DNA of 64,000 nt from Oceanibaculum nanhaiense (GCF_002148795.1 NZ_MPOB01000012.1:1-64000), one strand, 5' to 3'. Counted from the stretch's first letter, positions 51,823 through 60,746 are shown. Notes: generated by a model not told the origin, from the sequence alone. Translations and numbers: made by a program.

Positions 51823-52302
51823 ATGACCGAGTCCCGACCGAAGCTCACCATCCTGGAACAGCGCCGCATCGAGGCCGGCATCGTGAAGCCGATCTACGAG
51901 ACGCTGGAACGCGAGCTGGGCAGGGAAAAGGCGCAGGAGCTGCTGGGCAAGGCGATCCGCCAGGCCGCACTGGACAGCGGCCGCGACTTTGCGGCGGAGG
52001 AGAAGGAGGGCACCAGCCTGGAAAGCTTCGCCGTGCTGTTCGAGCGCTGGAAGGGGGGCGGCGCCTATGATTTCGAGTTGCTGGAGCAGAATGCCGAGAA
52101 TTTCGACTTCAACATCCGCCGCTGCGCCTATGCCGAGATGTATCACGAGATGGGCCTCGGCCCCATCGGTCACCTGCTGTCCTGCCAGCGTGACGGGGCG
52201 CTGTGCGAAGGCTATGACCCGAAGATCGAGATGACCCGCACCCAGACCGTGATGCAGGGCGCCAGCCATTGCGATTTCCGATTTCGCTACCGGAAAGAAT
52301 GA
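51823..52302 (+). CDS. L-2-amino-thiazoline-4-carboxylate hydrolase family protein (copy 1)
   Basis: A 159-residue protein of the ATC-hydrolase family. The core EMYHEMGLGPIGHLLSCQRD, then CEGYDPKIE, RTQTVMQGASHCDF is strongly shared with a second copy at 57584. Four cysteines (101, 121, 128, 150) and histidines 117 and 149 are conserved between the two, hinting at metal or thiol chemistry. Characterised relatives open the thiazoline ring on the way to L-cysteine; most members are untested. It is divergent from the Mct-like operon. GGATAGGAAC precedes ATG 51823. Confidence 0.72.
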   Translation: MTESRPKLTILEQRRIEAGIVKPIYETLERELGREKAQELLGKAIRQAALDSGRDFAAEEKEGTSLESFAVLFERWKGGGAYDFELLEQNAENFDFNIRRCAYAEMYHEMGLGPIGHLLSCQRDGALCEGYDPKIEMTRTQTVMQGASHCDFRFRYRKE

Positions 52303-52388
52303 CCGTTTGTCAGAAGAACTGATGCGGTCTTTATGAGTTTTTAACCAAATCCGCCCTACCCTGATTCAAAATGGGTGGGAATCGTCTC

Positions 52389-53957
52389 ATGAACATGATC
52401 GACCTGCTGGGTCGCATGGGAATCGCATCGAAAATCTTCCTGGTGGTCGGCGTTCAGCTGGCCGCCTCCATTGCTATTGCAGTCATCGCCCTGTCCACGC
52501 TGGAGCGTTACAACGCGGTCGTGCGGCAGGCCGAGATTGCGGCTGAGCGGGCGATGCTGGGCGAAAACACCAATGCGCTGATCTATGCTGTCGTCATGGA
52601 TTCGCGCGGTGTCTACATGTCCGAGGATACTAAATCCGCGACGCAGTTCGCCATCGGCATCCAGGCGCTCGTCACGAAGATCGAAGAAAACATGGCGGCG
52701 TGGCGGCATCTGGTGGAACCGCACAGGCGCGCCGATTTCGAGGAGCTGAATGCCGCCGCCGTGGAATTCGTCGCCTTCCGGCGCGAACTGGCGAGGCTGG
52801 GCATGCATGTCGATCCGGCATTAAGCCGCGCCATGGGGGATAATTACGATAACCGCAGCAACCGGCAGGCCTTCAACGTGCTGATGGCGCAGGAGGCGCT
52901 TTACAATGCCGAACAGGTTGAACAGCTGACGGAATCGGTGAAGGGGCGGTACAATCAGGCCATTGTGCTTATCGCATCGGTTTCCGCCGGTGGCATCGCC
53001 TTGTCGATCCTGCTGGCCTATGTGGTTTCCGGCTATGGCATCATCCGGCCCCTGAAGAGGGTGACCGATATCGTGGCAAAGCGCCTGCCCGGCGCAGAAC
53101 CTCAGGCAATAGAAGAGGTTGCGCGCCGCGACGAGATCGGCGCGATGGCCCGCGCCATCCAGGCCCAGCGCGCGCTCGAACAGGAAATTCTGCACCAGCA
53201 TGGGGTGGAGCAGTCACTGATCCAGCAGAAGATGGAGGCGGAGGCGGCCAACCAGGCGAAATCCATCTTCCTGTCGCATATGAGCCACGAGCTGCGGACA
53301 CCGCTGAACGCGATCATCGGCTTTTCGGAGATATTGCGCGCGGAGAGCTTCGGCCCGCTCGGCAACCCGCGCTACAACGAATATGCCTCCTATATTCTGG
53401 ATTCAGGGACGCATCTGCTGGGCATCATCAACGATGTGCTCGAACTCAGCCGCATGGATCATCGCGATTTCAAGCTGACGACGGAACCGGTCGTCCTGTC
53501 CGAGATCATCGGTTTCTGCGCCCGTGCCTTTAGTGGCGGCGCGAACGATGGACGGCTGCAGATCGGCGGCGGTTTCGACATGATCGTCGATGTCGATGCC
53601 CGGCTGTTGCGTCAGGTGCTCACCAACATGATTTCCAACGCGCTGAAATATTCGCCGTCCGACCTGCCGGTGACGATCGATTGGGAGATGGCGCCGGATG
53701 GCGCCGTGGGGCTGCGCGTCACCGATCTTGGGGAGGGGATTCCGCCGGAAAAGTTGCGCGTGGTCATGCAACCTTTCGTGCAGCTTGAGGATAGCGGCCT
53801 GAACAGCCACGGGCTCGGGCTTGGGCTGTCGCTCGCCCAGCGTTTCATGGAGCTGCATGGCGGGTATATCGAACTGCGCAGCACCGTGGGCGAGGGCACC
53901 TGCGCCATCGCCTGGCTGCCGGCAGAGCGTGTGGTGCGAAACCAGGCGGCGCAATAG
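52389..53957 (+). CDS. Membrane histidine kinase, PdhS/PleC/DivJ-like
   Basis: About 522 residues. A first helix at about 16-38 and a second at about 190-215 enclose a helical periplasmic domain of about 150 residues, with a HAMP-like stretch after the second. The phosphoacceptor box FLSHMSHELRTPLNAIIGFSEIL is followed by FGPLGNPRYNEYASYILDSGTHLL, the extended H-box pattern of PdhS-type kinases that talk to DivK-like regulators. ATPase boxes are N (MISNALKYSP), G1 (DLGEGIP) and G2 (GLGLGLSLAQR). No response regulator gene is adjacent. ATG 52371 in frame is an alternative start. Confidence 0.9.
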   Translation: MNMIDLLGRMGIASKIFLVVGVQLAASIAIAVIALSTLERYNAVVRQAEIAAERAMLGENTNALIYAVVMDSRGVYMSEDTKSATQFAIGIQALVTKIEENMAAWRHLVEPHRRADFEELNAAAVEFVAFRRELARLGMHVDPALSRAMGDNYDNRSNRQAFNVLMAQEALYNAEQVEQLTESVKGRYNQAIVLIASVSAGGIALSILLAYVVSGYGIIRPLKRVTDIVAKRLPGAEPQAIEEVARRDEIGAMARAIQAQRALEQEILHQHGVEQSLIQQKMEAEAANQAKSIFLSHMSHELRTPLNAIIGFSEILRAESFGPLGNPRYNEYASYILDSGTHLLGIINDVLELSRMDHRDFKLTTEPVVLSEIIGFCARAFSGGANDGRLQIGGGFDMIVDVDARLLRQVLTNMISNALKYSPSDLPVTIDWEMAPDGAVGLRVTDLGEGIPPEKLRVVMQPFVQLEDSGLNSHGLGLGLSLAQRFMELHGGYIELRSTVGEGTCAIAWLPAERVVRNQAAQ

Positions 53958-54063
53958 CGGCCTGCTTGGCCAAAAGACAGTTTTTCCGCATCTGCTCTGG
54001 CCAGGAAAGGCGCGTCCGTGCGAAAACGGCTTCTCTTCCTTGCCCGCCGCACCAGAGTCAGCC

Positions 54064-55020
54064 ATGTCCGCAAACGCCGATACCCCAGCCGCCCTGTTGC
54101 CCGAGAATATCGCCGAGGCGCTCCGGCTGATCCGCCCGTATGTTCGCCACACGCCCGTGCTGCGCGTGGATATGGCGGATTTCGGTGGGGCATCCTACCC
54201 TGTCGATCTGAAGCTGGAGAGCCTGCAGCACAGCGGTTCCTTCAAGGCGCGCGGCGCCTTCGCCAGTTTGATGACACAGGATATCCCGGCTGCTGGCGTG
54301 GTCGCGGCGTCGGGCGGCAACCATGGCGCCGCCGTCGCCTATGCGGCGATGAAGCGGGGCGTGCCGGCCACAATCTTCGTGCCGGAGATCGCCAGCCCAG
54401 CCAAGGCGGAGCGCATCCGCAGCTATGGCGCCAGGCTGGAGATCGGCGGTGAGCGCTATGCCGATGCGCTGGCGGCCAGTGAGTTGTTCGTGAAGGAAAG
54501 CGGCGCCCTGCCGATCCATGCCTATGACCAGGTAACGACGCTGCTGGGGCAAGGGACGCTGGGTGCCGAGATCGAGCAGGACCTGCCGCAGCTCGACACC
54601 CTGCTGGTCGCGGTCGGCGGCGGCGGGCTGATCGGCGGCATTTCCGCCTGGTATCGCGGCCGGGTGCGGATCGTGGCGGTGGAGCCGGAAGGCGCGCCGA
54701 CACTGAACAAGGCGCTGGCGGCAGGCCGCCCGGTGGAGGCAGAGGCCGGCAGCATCGCCGCCGATTCGCTGGCGCCGCGCCAGGTGGGCGCGATGATGTT
54801 CCCGCTGGCGCGCGATTATGTGGCCCAATCCGTACTCGTCAGCGATGACGATATCCGTAATGCCCAGAAGGCGTTATGGGAGTCTGTTCGTGTTGTGACG
54901 GAGCCTGGCGGAGCCGCTGCCTTCGCGGCGCTGCTCGCTGGCCGCTACGTGCCCGAGGCTGGCGAGAAGGTGGCGGTGCTGGTCTGTGGTGCCAACACCA
55001 GCGCCGTCAGCTTCAGCTAG
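54064..55020 (+). CDS. PLP-dependent threonine/serine dehydratase-like enzyme
   Basis: A 318-residue fold-type II PLP enzyme. The Schiff-base lysine is K61 in SGSFKARGA; the phosphate-binding glycine loop VGGGGLIGG lies near residues 183-191 and ASGGNHGAA near 91-99 binds the substrate carboxylate. It lacks the C-terminal ACT domain of biosynthetic IlvA. It may deaminate threonine or serine, or act as a racemase or on 3-hydroxyaspartate-like substrates. It stands alone and ends convergent with the acyl-CoA ligase gene, overlapping it by 8 bp. Confidence 0.88.
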   Translation: MSANADTPAALLPENIAEALRLIRPYVRHTPVLRVDMADFGGASYPVDLKLESLQHSGSFKARGAFASLMTQDIPAAGVVAASGGNHGAAVAYAAMKRGVPATIFVPEIASPAKAERIRSYGARLEIGGERYADALAASELFVKESGALPIHAYDQVTTLLGQGTLGAEIEQDLPQLDTLLVAVGGGGLIGGISAWYRGRVRIVAVEPEGAPTLNKALAAGRPVEAEAGSIAADSLAPRQVGAMMFPLARDYVAQSVLVSDDDIRNAQKALWESVRVVTEPGGAAAFAALLAGRYVPEAGEKVAVLVCGANTSAVSFS

Positions 55021-56533
55021 AACGCCGCGCTGCCGCCAGCTCTGCGGCCTGCTTCGTCAGCCCGTTGCGGTCGATCTTGTTGGTGCCGGCGAGCGGGATT
55101 GCCGGCACGAAGAACACATGACGTGGATGCTGGTAGGCCGGGCCACGCTCGATGGTCCACTGCTTCACCGCCTGTTCCGTCAGGGTCGCGCCCTCGCGCA
55201 GGGTAACGAAGGCGACCGGCAGCTTCTGCTTCAGCTCATCGGGGATCGGCACCACCACGGCCTGGCTGATCGAAGGGTGCGATTCCAGCAGGCGTTCGAC
55301 CTCGGCCGGCCAGATATTCTCGCCGCCGCAGACGAACATGTCGTCGTCGCGCCCGACGAAATAATGGAAGCCGCGTTCGTCGCGCCGCACCACATCGCCG
55401 CTGTGATACCAGCCGCCATCGCGCAGGGCCGCCGCCGTCTTCTCTGGCATGTGGCGATAGCCCCGCATGGTCGCAGGGTTGCGCATCTGCAGGATGCCTT
55501 CGCCCACGCCCTCGACCACGTTGCCATCGGGGGCGACCAGCCGTGTCTCGCCCTCGGGAATCGGATAGCCCAGCGCCTCGTCCGGCGTGGCGATGCCGTC
55601 CGGATGCGGGCCATAGACAGCGGCGCCAGCTTCCGTTGTGCCATAGCCGTTGGTGATGCGGGCATTCGGGAACAGCGCGCGGACTCGGTCTACCAACGCC
55701 TTCGAGTAGGGGGAGGAGCCCATGAACAGCCGGGTTACGCCGTCGAATTCCGCCGGACGCGGCTTGTCGCCCAGATGATTCGCAACCATTGCCATCATGG
55801 TCGGCACACAGGTCAGCCAGGTTGCCTTGTGGTCGATGATCGCCTTCACATAGCTTTCCGCCGTGAACACCGGCTGCAGGATCACCTGCGCGCGATTCAG
55901 GAAGGCGAACTTCAGATTGAACAGCGCGTTCATGTGATACATCGGCGCGGCGACGATCAGCCGATGCTGGCTGTTGTCGCCCTTGCTGACCACCTGCACC
56001 ATCCAGTGCTGGCCGCGATGGCTGAGCGGCACGCCCTTGGGCCGCCCGGTGGAGCCGGAGGTATAGAGGAGCTGAGCCGGCTCGTCCGGCTCCGGCACGA
56101 TGGCCTCGAACGGGCCGGGGTCGGGCAGGGCGTCCCACTCCGGGCTGCCGAACAGGATGCAGGGCACCCCGGCGGGGGCGAGATGGGCGCGTTCGGAATC
56201 GGCGACGACGAGCCGGGCATCGGCATCCTGCGTGATCAGTGCCACGGTCTCGGCGGCCAGCTTCCAGTTGACCGGCACCACCACGATGCCGGCGCGCATG
56301 GCACCGAAATAGAGCGCCACGAATTCCGCCCGGTTCGCCGCCAGCACGGCGATGGAATCGCCGCGTTTCAGGCCCCGTTTCAGCAGGCCGCGGGCCAGCG
56401 CGTTGGCCAGTCCGTCCAGTTCTTCCGCACTCCAGGCACGCGGCGGGTCGCCCGCTGCATAATCCCACAGCACAGTACGGCCAGGATCGGCGCCGGGGGA
56501 CAGGATAGCGCCCAGATTGGGGATGTTGGTCAT
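55013..56533 (-). CDS. AMP-binding acyl-CoA synthetase (class I adenylate-forming)
   Basis: A 506-residue adenylate-forming ligase. The P-loop motif is LLYTSGSTGRPKGVPLSH; YGTTEAGA, GWYHSGDVVRRDERGF and the C-terminal lysine region LAGTNKIDR complete the set. It activates a carboxylate as acyl-AMP and transfers it to CoA. It is the last gene of the operon starting with the racemase-family gene (58903). The upstream oxidoreductase gene ends 14 nt before. The substrate is unknown, probably the acid released by that pathway. Confidence 0.9.
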   Translation of the reverse strand: MTNIPNLGAILSPGADPGRTVLWDYAAGDPPRAWSAEELDGLANALARGLLKRGLKRGDSIAVLAANRAEFVALYFGAMRAGIVVVPVNWKLAAETVALITQDADARLVVADSERAHLAPAGVPCILFGSPEWDALPDPGPFEAIVPEPDEPAQLLYTSGSTGRPKGVPLSHRGQHWMVQVVSKGDNSQHRLIVAAPMYHMNALFNLKFAFLNRAQVILQPVFTAESYVKAIIDHKATWLTCVPTMMAMVANHLGDKPRPAEFDGVTRLFMGSSPYSKALVDRVRALFPNARITNGYGTTEAGAAVYGPHPDGIATPDEALGYPIPEGETRLVAPDGNVVEGVGEGILQMRNPATMRGYRHMPEKTAAALRDGGWYHSGDVVRRDERGFHYFVGRDDDMFVCGGENIWPAEVERLLESHPSISQAVVVPIPDELKQKLPVAFVTLREGATLTEQAVKQWTIERGPAYQHPRHVFFVPAIPLAGTNKIDRNGLTKQAAELAAARRSS

Positions 56534-56547
56534 CGCGGGGCGGCCTT

Positions 56548-57558
56548 TCAGGGAACGAACACCACCTTGCCGAAGACCTTGCGGTCGATCAGCGCCTGCA
56601 GGCCTTCCTTGAAGTTGGCCTCGGTAAGCGGCAGCACCCGGTCGATCACTGGCAGGAGCTTGCCGTCGCGCACCATCGCCATCAGGGCTGTCTGGTCTTC
56701 CGGCGTCCAGGCGTTGGAGCCGACGATGGACATCTCGTACGACCAGATGTAGCGGATATCCTCCTTCGGGTCGTAGCCGGCCGTGGCACCGCAGACCAGC
56801 ATGCGCCCGAAGCGGCACATCACCTTCAGGCTCTTGGCCCAGGTCTCGCCGCCAATATAATTCACCACCACATTCACGCCGCCACCGCCCCAGATGCGTG
56901 GCTTGCCGTGACGTTCATGGATGGCGGCGACGAAATCTTCCTTCGAGGTGTCGATGGTCTCGTCGGCGCCGATCTCCTTCAGTTTTTCGCACTTCTCGGC
57001 GGAGCTGGCGCAGGCGATCACATAGGCGCCCGCCATCTTGGCAAGCTGCACCGCGCCTGTCCCCACACCGCCGGTTGCTCCGAGCACCAGCACCTTCTCG
57101 CCTTCCTTCACCTGGCCGCGCACCATCATCATGCGCCGCGCCGTGCCATAGGCGATGGGCAGCGAGGCCGCCTGCTCATAGCTGACGCCTTCGGGAATCG
57201 GCAGCAGGAACTTGGCATCGACGGCGATATAGTCGCAGGCACCGCCGCGCAGCGTCTCGCCCATCTGGCCGATGCCAGGCTGGAAGGGCACGACCTGCAC
57301 CCGGTCGCCCGGCCTGAACTTACCGGCCGGCACATTGGTGCCGACATCGACGATCTCGCCGGCGATGTCGCCGCCAGGGATCATCGGGAAGGGCGTCTTC
57401 AGACCGGGAATGCCATTCAGGATCATCGGGTCGAAGCCATTCAGCGCGACCGCCTTGACCTTCAGCAGGCATTCGTCAGGGCCGGCGGTCGGCGTCGGAA
57501 ACTCACCATGGCTGATCTGTTCGAGTCCGCCATGGGCGCTGTAGAGAATGGCTTTCAC
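56548..57558 (-). CDS. MDR superfamily (quinone oxidoreductase/zinc-free alcohol dehydrogenase-like) oxidoreductase
   Basis: A 336-residue medium-chain dehydrogenase/reductase. The catalytic domain carries PMIPGGDIAGEIVDVG and the nucleotide-binding fold has LVLGATGGVGTGAVQLAKMAG, giving NADPH-type binding. Residues that bind catalytic and structural zinc are absent, so it resembles quinone or enoyl reductases. It probably reduces an enone or enoyl intermediate. It is 14 nt upstream of the ligase gene and 25 nt downstream of the ATC-hydrolase-like gene. Confidence 0.88.
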   Translation of the reverse strand: MKAILYSAHGGLEQISHGEFPTPTAGPDECLLKVKAVALNGFDPMILNGIPGLKTPFPMIPGGDIAGEIVDVGTNVPAGKFRPGDRVQVVPFQPGIGQMGETLRGGACDYIAVDAKFLLPIPEGVSYEQAASLPIAYGTARRMMMVRGQVKEGEKVLVLGATGGVGTGAVQLAKMAGAYVIACASSAEKCEKLKEIGADETIDTSKEDFVAAIHERHGKPRIWGGGGVNVVVNYIGGETWAKSLKVMCRFGRMLVCGATAGYDPKEDIRYIWSYEMSIVGSNAWTPEDQTALMAMVRDGKLLPVIDRVLPLTEANFKEGLQALIDRKVFGKVVFVP

Positions 57559-57583
57559 GTTTTTCTTCCTTGTTATCGCGTGT

Positions 57584-58075
57584 TCAGGATTTGCCGGTGG
57601 GCTTGCCAGTGGGCTTATAGGCGTAGCGGAAGTCGCAATGGCTGGCGCCCTGCATCAGGGTCTGCGTCCGCTCGAACCTGATGTCGGGGTCGTAGCCCTC
57701 GCAAAAGGTGCCGTCGCGCTGGCAGGAGAGCAGGTGGCCGATATCACCCAGCCCCATCTCCCGGTACATCTCGGCATAGCGGCAGCGCACCACGTTGAAT
57801 TCGAAGCGTTCGGCATCGGCATGCTGCACCTCGACCGTGAGCGCATCTTCGGCGGTCCACAGATCGAACAGCTGGATGAAGCTCTCCAGGCTGGTGCCCT
57901 CGGGCTCGCTGGCGGCGAACTGTTGCGCCTGGGCGATGGAGGCGCGGCGCACCGATTCGCCGATCAGGGTCTGCGCCTCGGCCAGGCCATGCCGTTCCTT
58001 CGCGGTCTCATAGACCTGCTTCAGGATTTCCGCCTCGATCCGCCGGCGCTGGATGATCGGCAGGTTCTGCGACAT
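57584..58075 (-). CDS. L-2-amino-thiazoline-4-carboxylate hydrolase family protein (copy 2)
   Basis: A 163-residue paralogue of the protein at 51823. The shared block includes CRYAEMYREMGLGDIGHLLSC, CEGYDP, RTQTLMQGASHCDFRY. Cysteines 98, 118, 125 and 147 match the four of copy 1; the N-terminal half is more diverged. Only 3 nt separate its start from the stop of the racemase-family gene upstream, so the two are made together. In the known DL-ATC route a racemase and this hydrolase act in sequence, which makes the pair notable. Function here is inference. Confidence 0.72.
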   Translation of the reverse strand: MSQNLPIIQRRRIEAEILKQVYETAKERHGLAEAQTLIGESVRRASIAQAQQFAASEPEGTSLESFIQLFDLWTAEDALTVEVQHADAERFEFNVVRCRYAEMYREMGLGDIGHLLSCQRDGTFCEGYDPDIRFERTQTLMQGASHCDFRYAYKPTGKPTGKS

Positions 58076-58078
58076 GGA

Positions 58079-58903
58079 TCAGCTCTTCAGCTTGGTGCGG
58101 AAAAGCCGGCCGAAGCCGGGGATATCGTCCTCGATGCCGGCCAGCCGCAGCATGTGCCAGGCCAGCGCGTGGTTGGAGGAGGTGACCGGCTTGCCGATCA
58201 GCGCCTCGGCTTCCTCGGCGATCTTGGCGACCCGCAGCGAGGTGCAGGAAACGAACACACCGTCGCAGTCCGGCAGGGAGCCGATCTTCACGATGGCATC
58301 GCGGATCGCGTCCGGCGTCATGCGCGCCACCACATCGTCATCGGCCTCGTTGAAGCTGCCCATTACCGGGATGTTCAGGCCGCGCTCGATCAGGCTGTTA
58401 CGCAGCCGCTCATTGATTTCCTTCAGATAGGGGGTCAGCAGCGCCACACGCTGCACGCCCATCGAGGAAATGGCGGCCCGTGCGGCGGTCACAGGATCGG
58501 TCACCTTCACGCCCGGCTTTACGCTGTGAATCAGTTCCGCGACCGTATCTTCGCCGATCACCAGCGCGCCGGAGGTGCAGGCGAAGGCGATAACCTGGAA
58601 ATCCGTCATGAAAGGCAGCAGTTTTGCCGCCGGCGGGATTTCCGCCTTCATTTTCATCAGGGTTTCCGGCGTGATCATCACGTCGTTATGGAGCCGCGTC
58701 GCATAGAGCGCCACGCCGTCGCGCGGCCAGATCGCCCGGAATTCGTCCTCGATGGTCTGGTCGGTTTCCAGAACCAGCAGGCCGATGGCGGCCCGTGCGC
58801 CGATCCCGGAATCGGTGGTAAAAGGGAGATGCTCCAAATTGATCAGTGTACCGCCTGATGTCGCATCAATTGCCGAATCCTTGTGCATCGTTACGTGATT
58901 CAT
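58079..58903 (-). CDS. Asp/Glu racemase, maleate isomerase/arylmalonate decarboxylase family
   Basis: A 274-residue two-lobed protein. The two catalytic cysteines expected for the family are C109 (FACTSGALVIG) and C220 (VFVSCTSLRV). Further landmarks are GVQRVALLTPYLKEINERLR and ALAWHMLRLAGI near the C terminus. Members are maleate isomerases, arylmalonate decarboxylases or racemases of amino acids and hydantoins. Context with an ATC-hydrolase-like gene 3 nt downstream suggests a racemase or isomerase role on the same substrate. ATG 58903 has GGGCAGG upstream; in-frame upstream codons would intrude into the divergent promoter. Confidence 0.85.
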   Translation of the reverse strand: MNHVTMHKDSAIDATSGGTLINLEHLPFTTDSGIGARAAIGLLVLETDQTIEDEFRAIWPRDGVALYATRLHNDVMITPETLMKMKAEIPPAAKLLPFMTDFQVIAFACTSGALVIGEDTVAELIHSVKPGVKVTDPVTAARAAISSMGVQRVALLTPYLKEINERLRNSLIERGLNIPVMGSFNEADDDVVARMTPDAIRDAIVKIGSLPDCDGVFVSCTSLRVAKIAEEAEALIGKPVTSSNHALAWHMLRLAGIEDDIPGFGRLFRTKLKS

Positions 58904-58941
58904 GAAACCTGCCCTTTTTTCGCGCGTTTTGTGTTTGACGC

Positions 58942-58964
58942 AAAAGTGTATCCACTCCACGATA
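58942..58964. promoter_or_regulatory. Candidate GntR operator in the divergent racemase/TRAP promoter region
   Basis: An inverted repeat TGTATC-N8-GATACA (58945-58964) lies between the racemase-family and DctP genes. Its left part contains AAGTGTATCCA (58942-58952), whose complement TGGATACACTT occurs exactly upstream of the GntR gene at 62899-62909. A TTGACG box at 58933-58938 is adjacent. Confidence 0.5.
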
Positions 58965-59045
58965 CAGTTGAGGTGGGGCTCATACAAGGCCGAATGGTCG
59001 GGCCGGATGGCTGGAATCTCCCGCCCAACAGAGGAGTGCATCACG

Positions 59046-60137
59046 ATGACAAGCCGTAGAAATTTCCTGAAGAATGTCGGGTCCGGTGCCGCTGTCGCAG
59101 GTGCGGCCGGTGCTGGCGTCATTGCCGCGCCGTCGGTCGCCAAGGCGCAGCAGACCTATAAATTCCGCCTGAATCACTTTTCCGGCGAAACCTCATTGTT
59201 CTATACACTGACGATTCTTCCCTTCGTCGAGCGCGTCAAGAAGCTCAGCGGCGGCCGGATCGAATTTCAGCCGTTTCCGGGGGGCGTGCTGTCGCCGCCG
59301 CTGGAAGCCTACAAGGCTGTTGAGGACGGTATTGCCGATGCCGGCCAGTTGACGCCGCTCTACATCGTCAACCGTGATCCGGTGAACACCTTCTATGGCG
59401 GCCATGTCGGCGGCATGCCGCCCGAGATGATGATGCACTGGCTGTACAAGGCCGGCGGCCAGGAGCTGCTGGCCGAACATCGCCGGGCGACGATGAAGCT
59501 GCATTCGATTCCGCTCAGCATCGGGCCGAACGAGATCTGGCACTCGCATGTGCCGATCCGGACCTCGGCCGACCTGAAGGGCCTGAAGTTCCGCACCGCC
59601 GGTGCCTGGGCGCAGATCCTGAACGAGTATTTCGGCGGTGCCGCGACCACGGTCGCCGGCAGCGAGATCTACACGATGCTGGAGCGCAAGGGCGTGGACG
59701 CGATCGAGTGGTCGAGCCCGGCCGAGAACATCAAGATGGGCTTCCAGAACGCCGCCCCCTACATCATCATGCCGGGGCCGCACACCAACTGCTTCATGTT
59801 CGAGCTGATCATGCCGGTGGCCAAGTGGGATGCACTGCCCGACGATGTGAAGTACATGATCGAGACGGCCGCCCTCGCATCGACGCCTGAAACCCTCTTT
59901 GCCTGGACCATCGAGGATCTGAAGGCGATGAAGGAGATGCGCAAGAGCAAGGCCGAGATCATCACGCCGGATCCGTCGCTGGCGGTCGATCTGCGCGAGG
60001 CTGGCCGTAAGTGGGCCTACAAGAAAGCCGAGGAGCAGACAGCCAAGGGTGATCCGTGGATGAAGAAGGTCACGGATTCCTATTACGGCTTCTACGACGA
60101 CTGGGCAGAAAACGCCGTCTATCGGGCGGTTGACTGA
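59046..60137 (+). CDS. TRAP transporter substrate-binding protein (DctP family), Tat-exported
   Basis: A 363-residue periplasmic protein. The N terminus has a twin-arginine signal, TSRRNFLKN, and cleavage near KAQQ (about residue 35). DctP landmarks are YTLTILPFVERVKKLSGGRIEFQPFPGG in lobe 1, DLKGLKFRTAG (with the carboxylate-binding arginine R in the KFRTAG motif) and a GVDAIEWSSPAE block. It binds an organic acid and passes it to the permease encoded next. AGGAG precedes ATG 59046. Confidence 0.93.
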   Translation: MTSRRNFLKNVGSGAAVAGAAGAGVIAAPSVAKAQQTYKFRLNHFSGETSLFYTLTILPFVERVKKLSGGRIEFQPFPGGVLSPPLEAYKAVEDGIADAGQLTPLYIVNRDPVNTFYGGHVGGMPPEMMMHWLYKAGGQELLAEHRRATMKLHSIPLSIGPNEIWHSHVPIRTSADLKGLKFRTAGAWAQILNEYFGGAATTVAGSEIYTMLERKGVDAIEWSSPAENIKMGFQNAAPYIIMPGPHTNCFMFELIMPVAKWDALPDDVKYMIETAALASTPETLFAWTIEDLKAMKEMRKSKAEIITPDPSLAVDLREAGRKWAYKKAEEQTAKGDPWMKKVTDSYYGFYDDWAENAVYRAVD

Positions 60138-60145
60138 CGAAAGGC

Positions 60146-60175
60146 GGGCGGCGTGCCGGTTCCGGTTCGCCGCCC
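60146..60175 (+). repeat. Intercistronic hairpin between DctP and DctQ genes
   Basis: GGGCGGCG / CGCCGCCC pair across a 14-nt loop, followed by CTTCCTTATC. Position just after the binding-protein stop suggests partial termination or mRNA protection, keeping binding protein more abundant than the permease. Confidence 0.5.
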
Positions 60176-60257
60176 CTTCCTTATCCGGTGTTGTTTAGCT
60201 TTTTAAGCTCGCCGTTTCTTTTGGTTCGTTTTTTCTGGCCGTTTTTCTGGATAGTTC

Positions 60258-60746
60258 ATGACTCGATTGATCGGGCGGATCTCCGGCGTGTGCGCCGCCG
60301 CGGCCGTTCTGGCCTCCTTCGGACTGGTTGTCGTCACCATGGTCGAGGTGACGTCGCGCTATGCGTTTCACGCGCCGACCATCTGGGCGTTCGACATCTC
60401 CTACATGCTGAACGGGGCGATCTTCGTCCTGGCGATGGCCATGACTTTGCGGCTGAACCAGCATGTCTCCATCGATGTGTTCTCCAAGGCGATGCCCGAG
60501 CGCTGGTTTCGGGTGATCGAAATCGCCGTCTTCCTGTGTCTCATCCTGCCGGCCATCAGCCTGGTGACCTATGCCGCCTGGGGGGAGTTCTGGAAGGCCT
60601 GGGTCAGCGGGGAGGTTGAGACGGTCAGCCCATGGCAGCCGAAGATATGGCCGTTCCGGCTGATGCTGGCCATCGGGCTGTCGGCCCTGTGGCTCCAGGT
60701 CCTGGCGCGGGTTGTCGCGCCGGCCGAACAATCGACGCAGCACTGA
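60258..60746 (+). CDS. TRAP transporter small permease (DctQ type)
   Basis: A 162-residue, four-helix protein of the DctQ family. The N-terminal helix, TMVEVTSRYAFHAPTIWAFDISYML (family motif R-Y-x-F near residues 33-37) and LRLNQHVSIDVF are typical. It anchors the large permease. It lies 13 nt upstream of the DctM gene. Confidence 0.9.
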   Translation: MTRLIGRISGVCAAAAVLASFGLVVVTMVEVTSRYAFHAPTIWAFDISYMLNGAIFVLAMAMTLRLNQHVSIDVFSKAMPERWFRVIEIAVFLCLILPAISLVTYAAWGEFWKAWVSGEVETVSPWQPKIWPFRLMLAIGLSALWLQVLARVVAPAEQSTQH

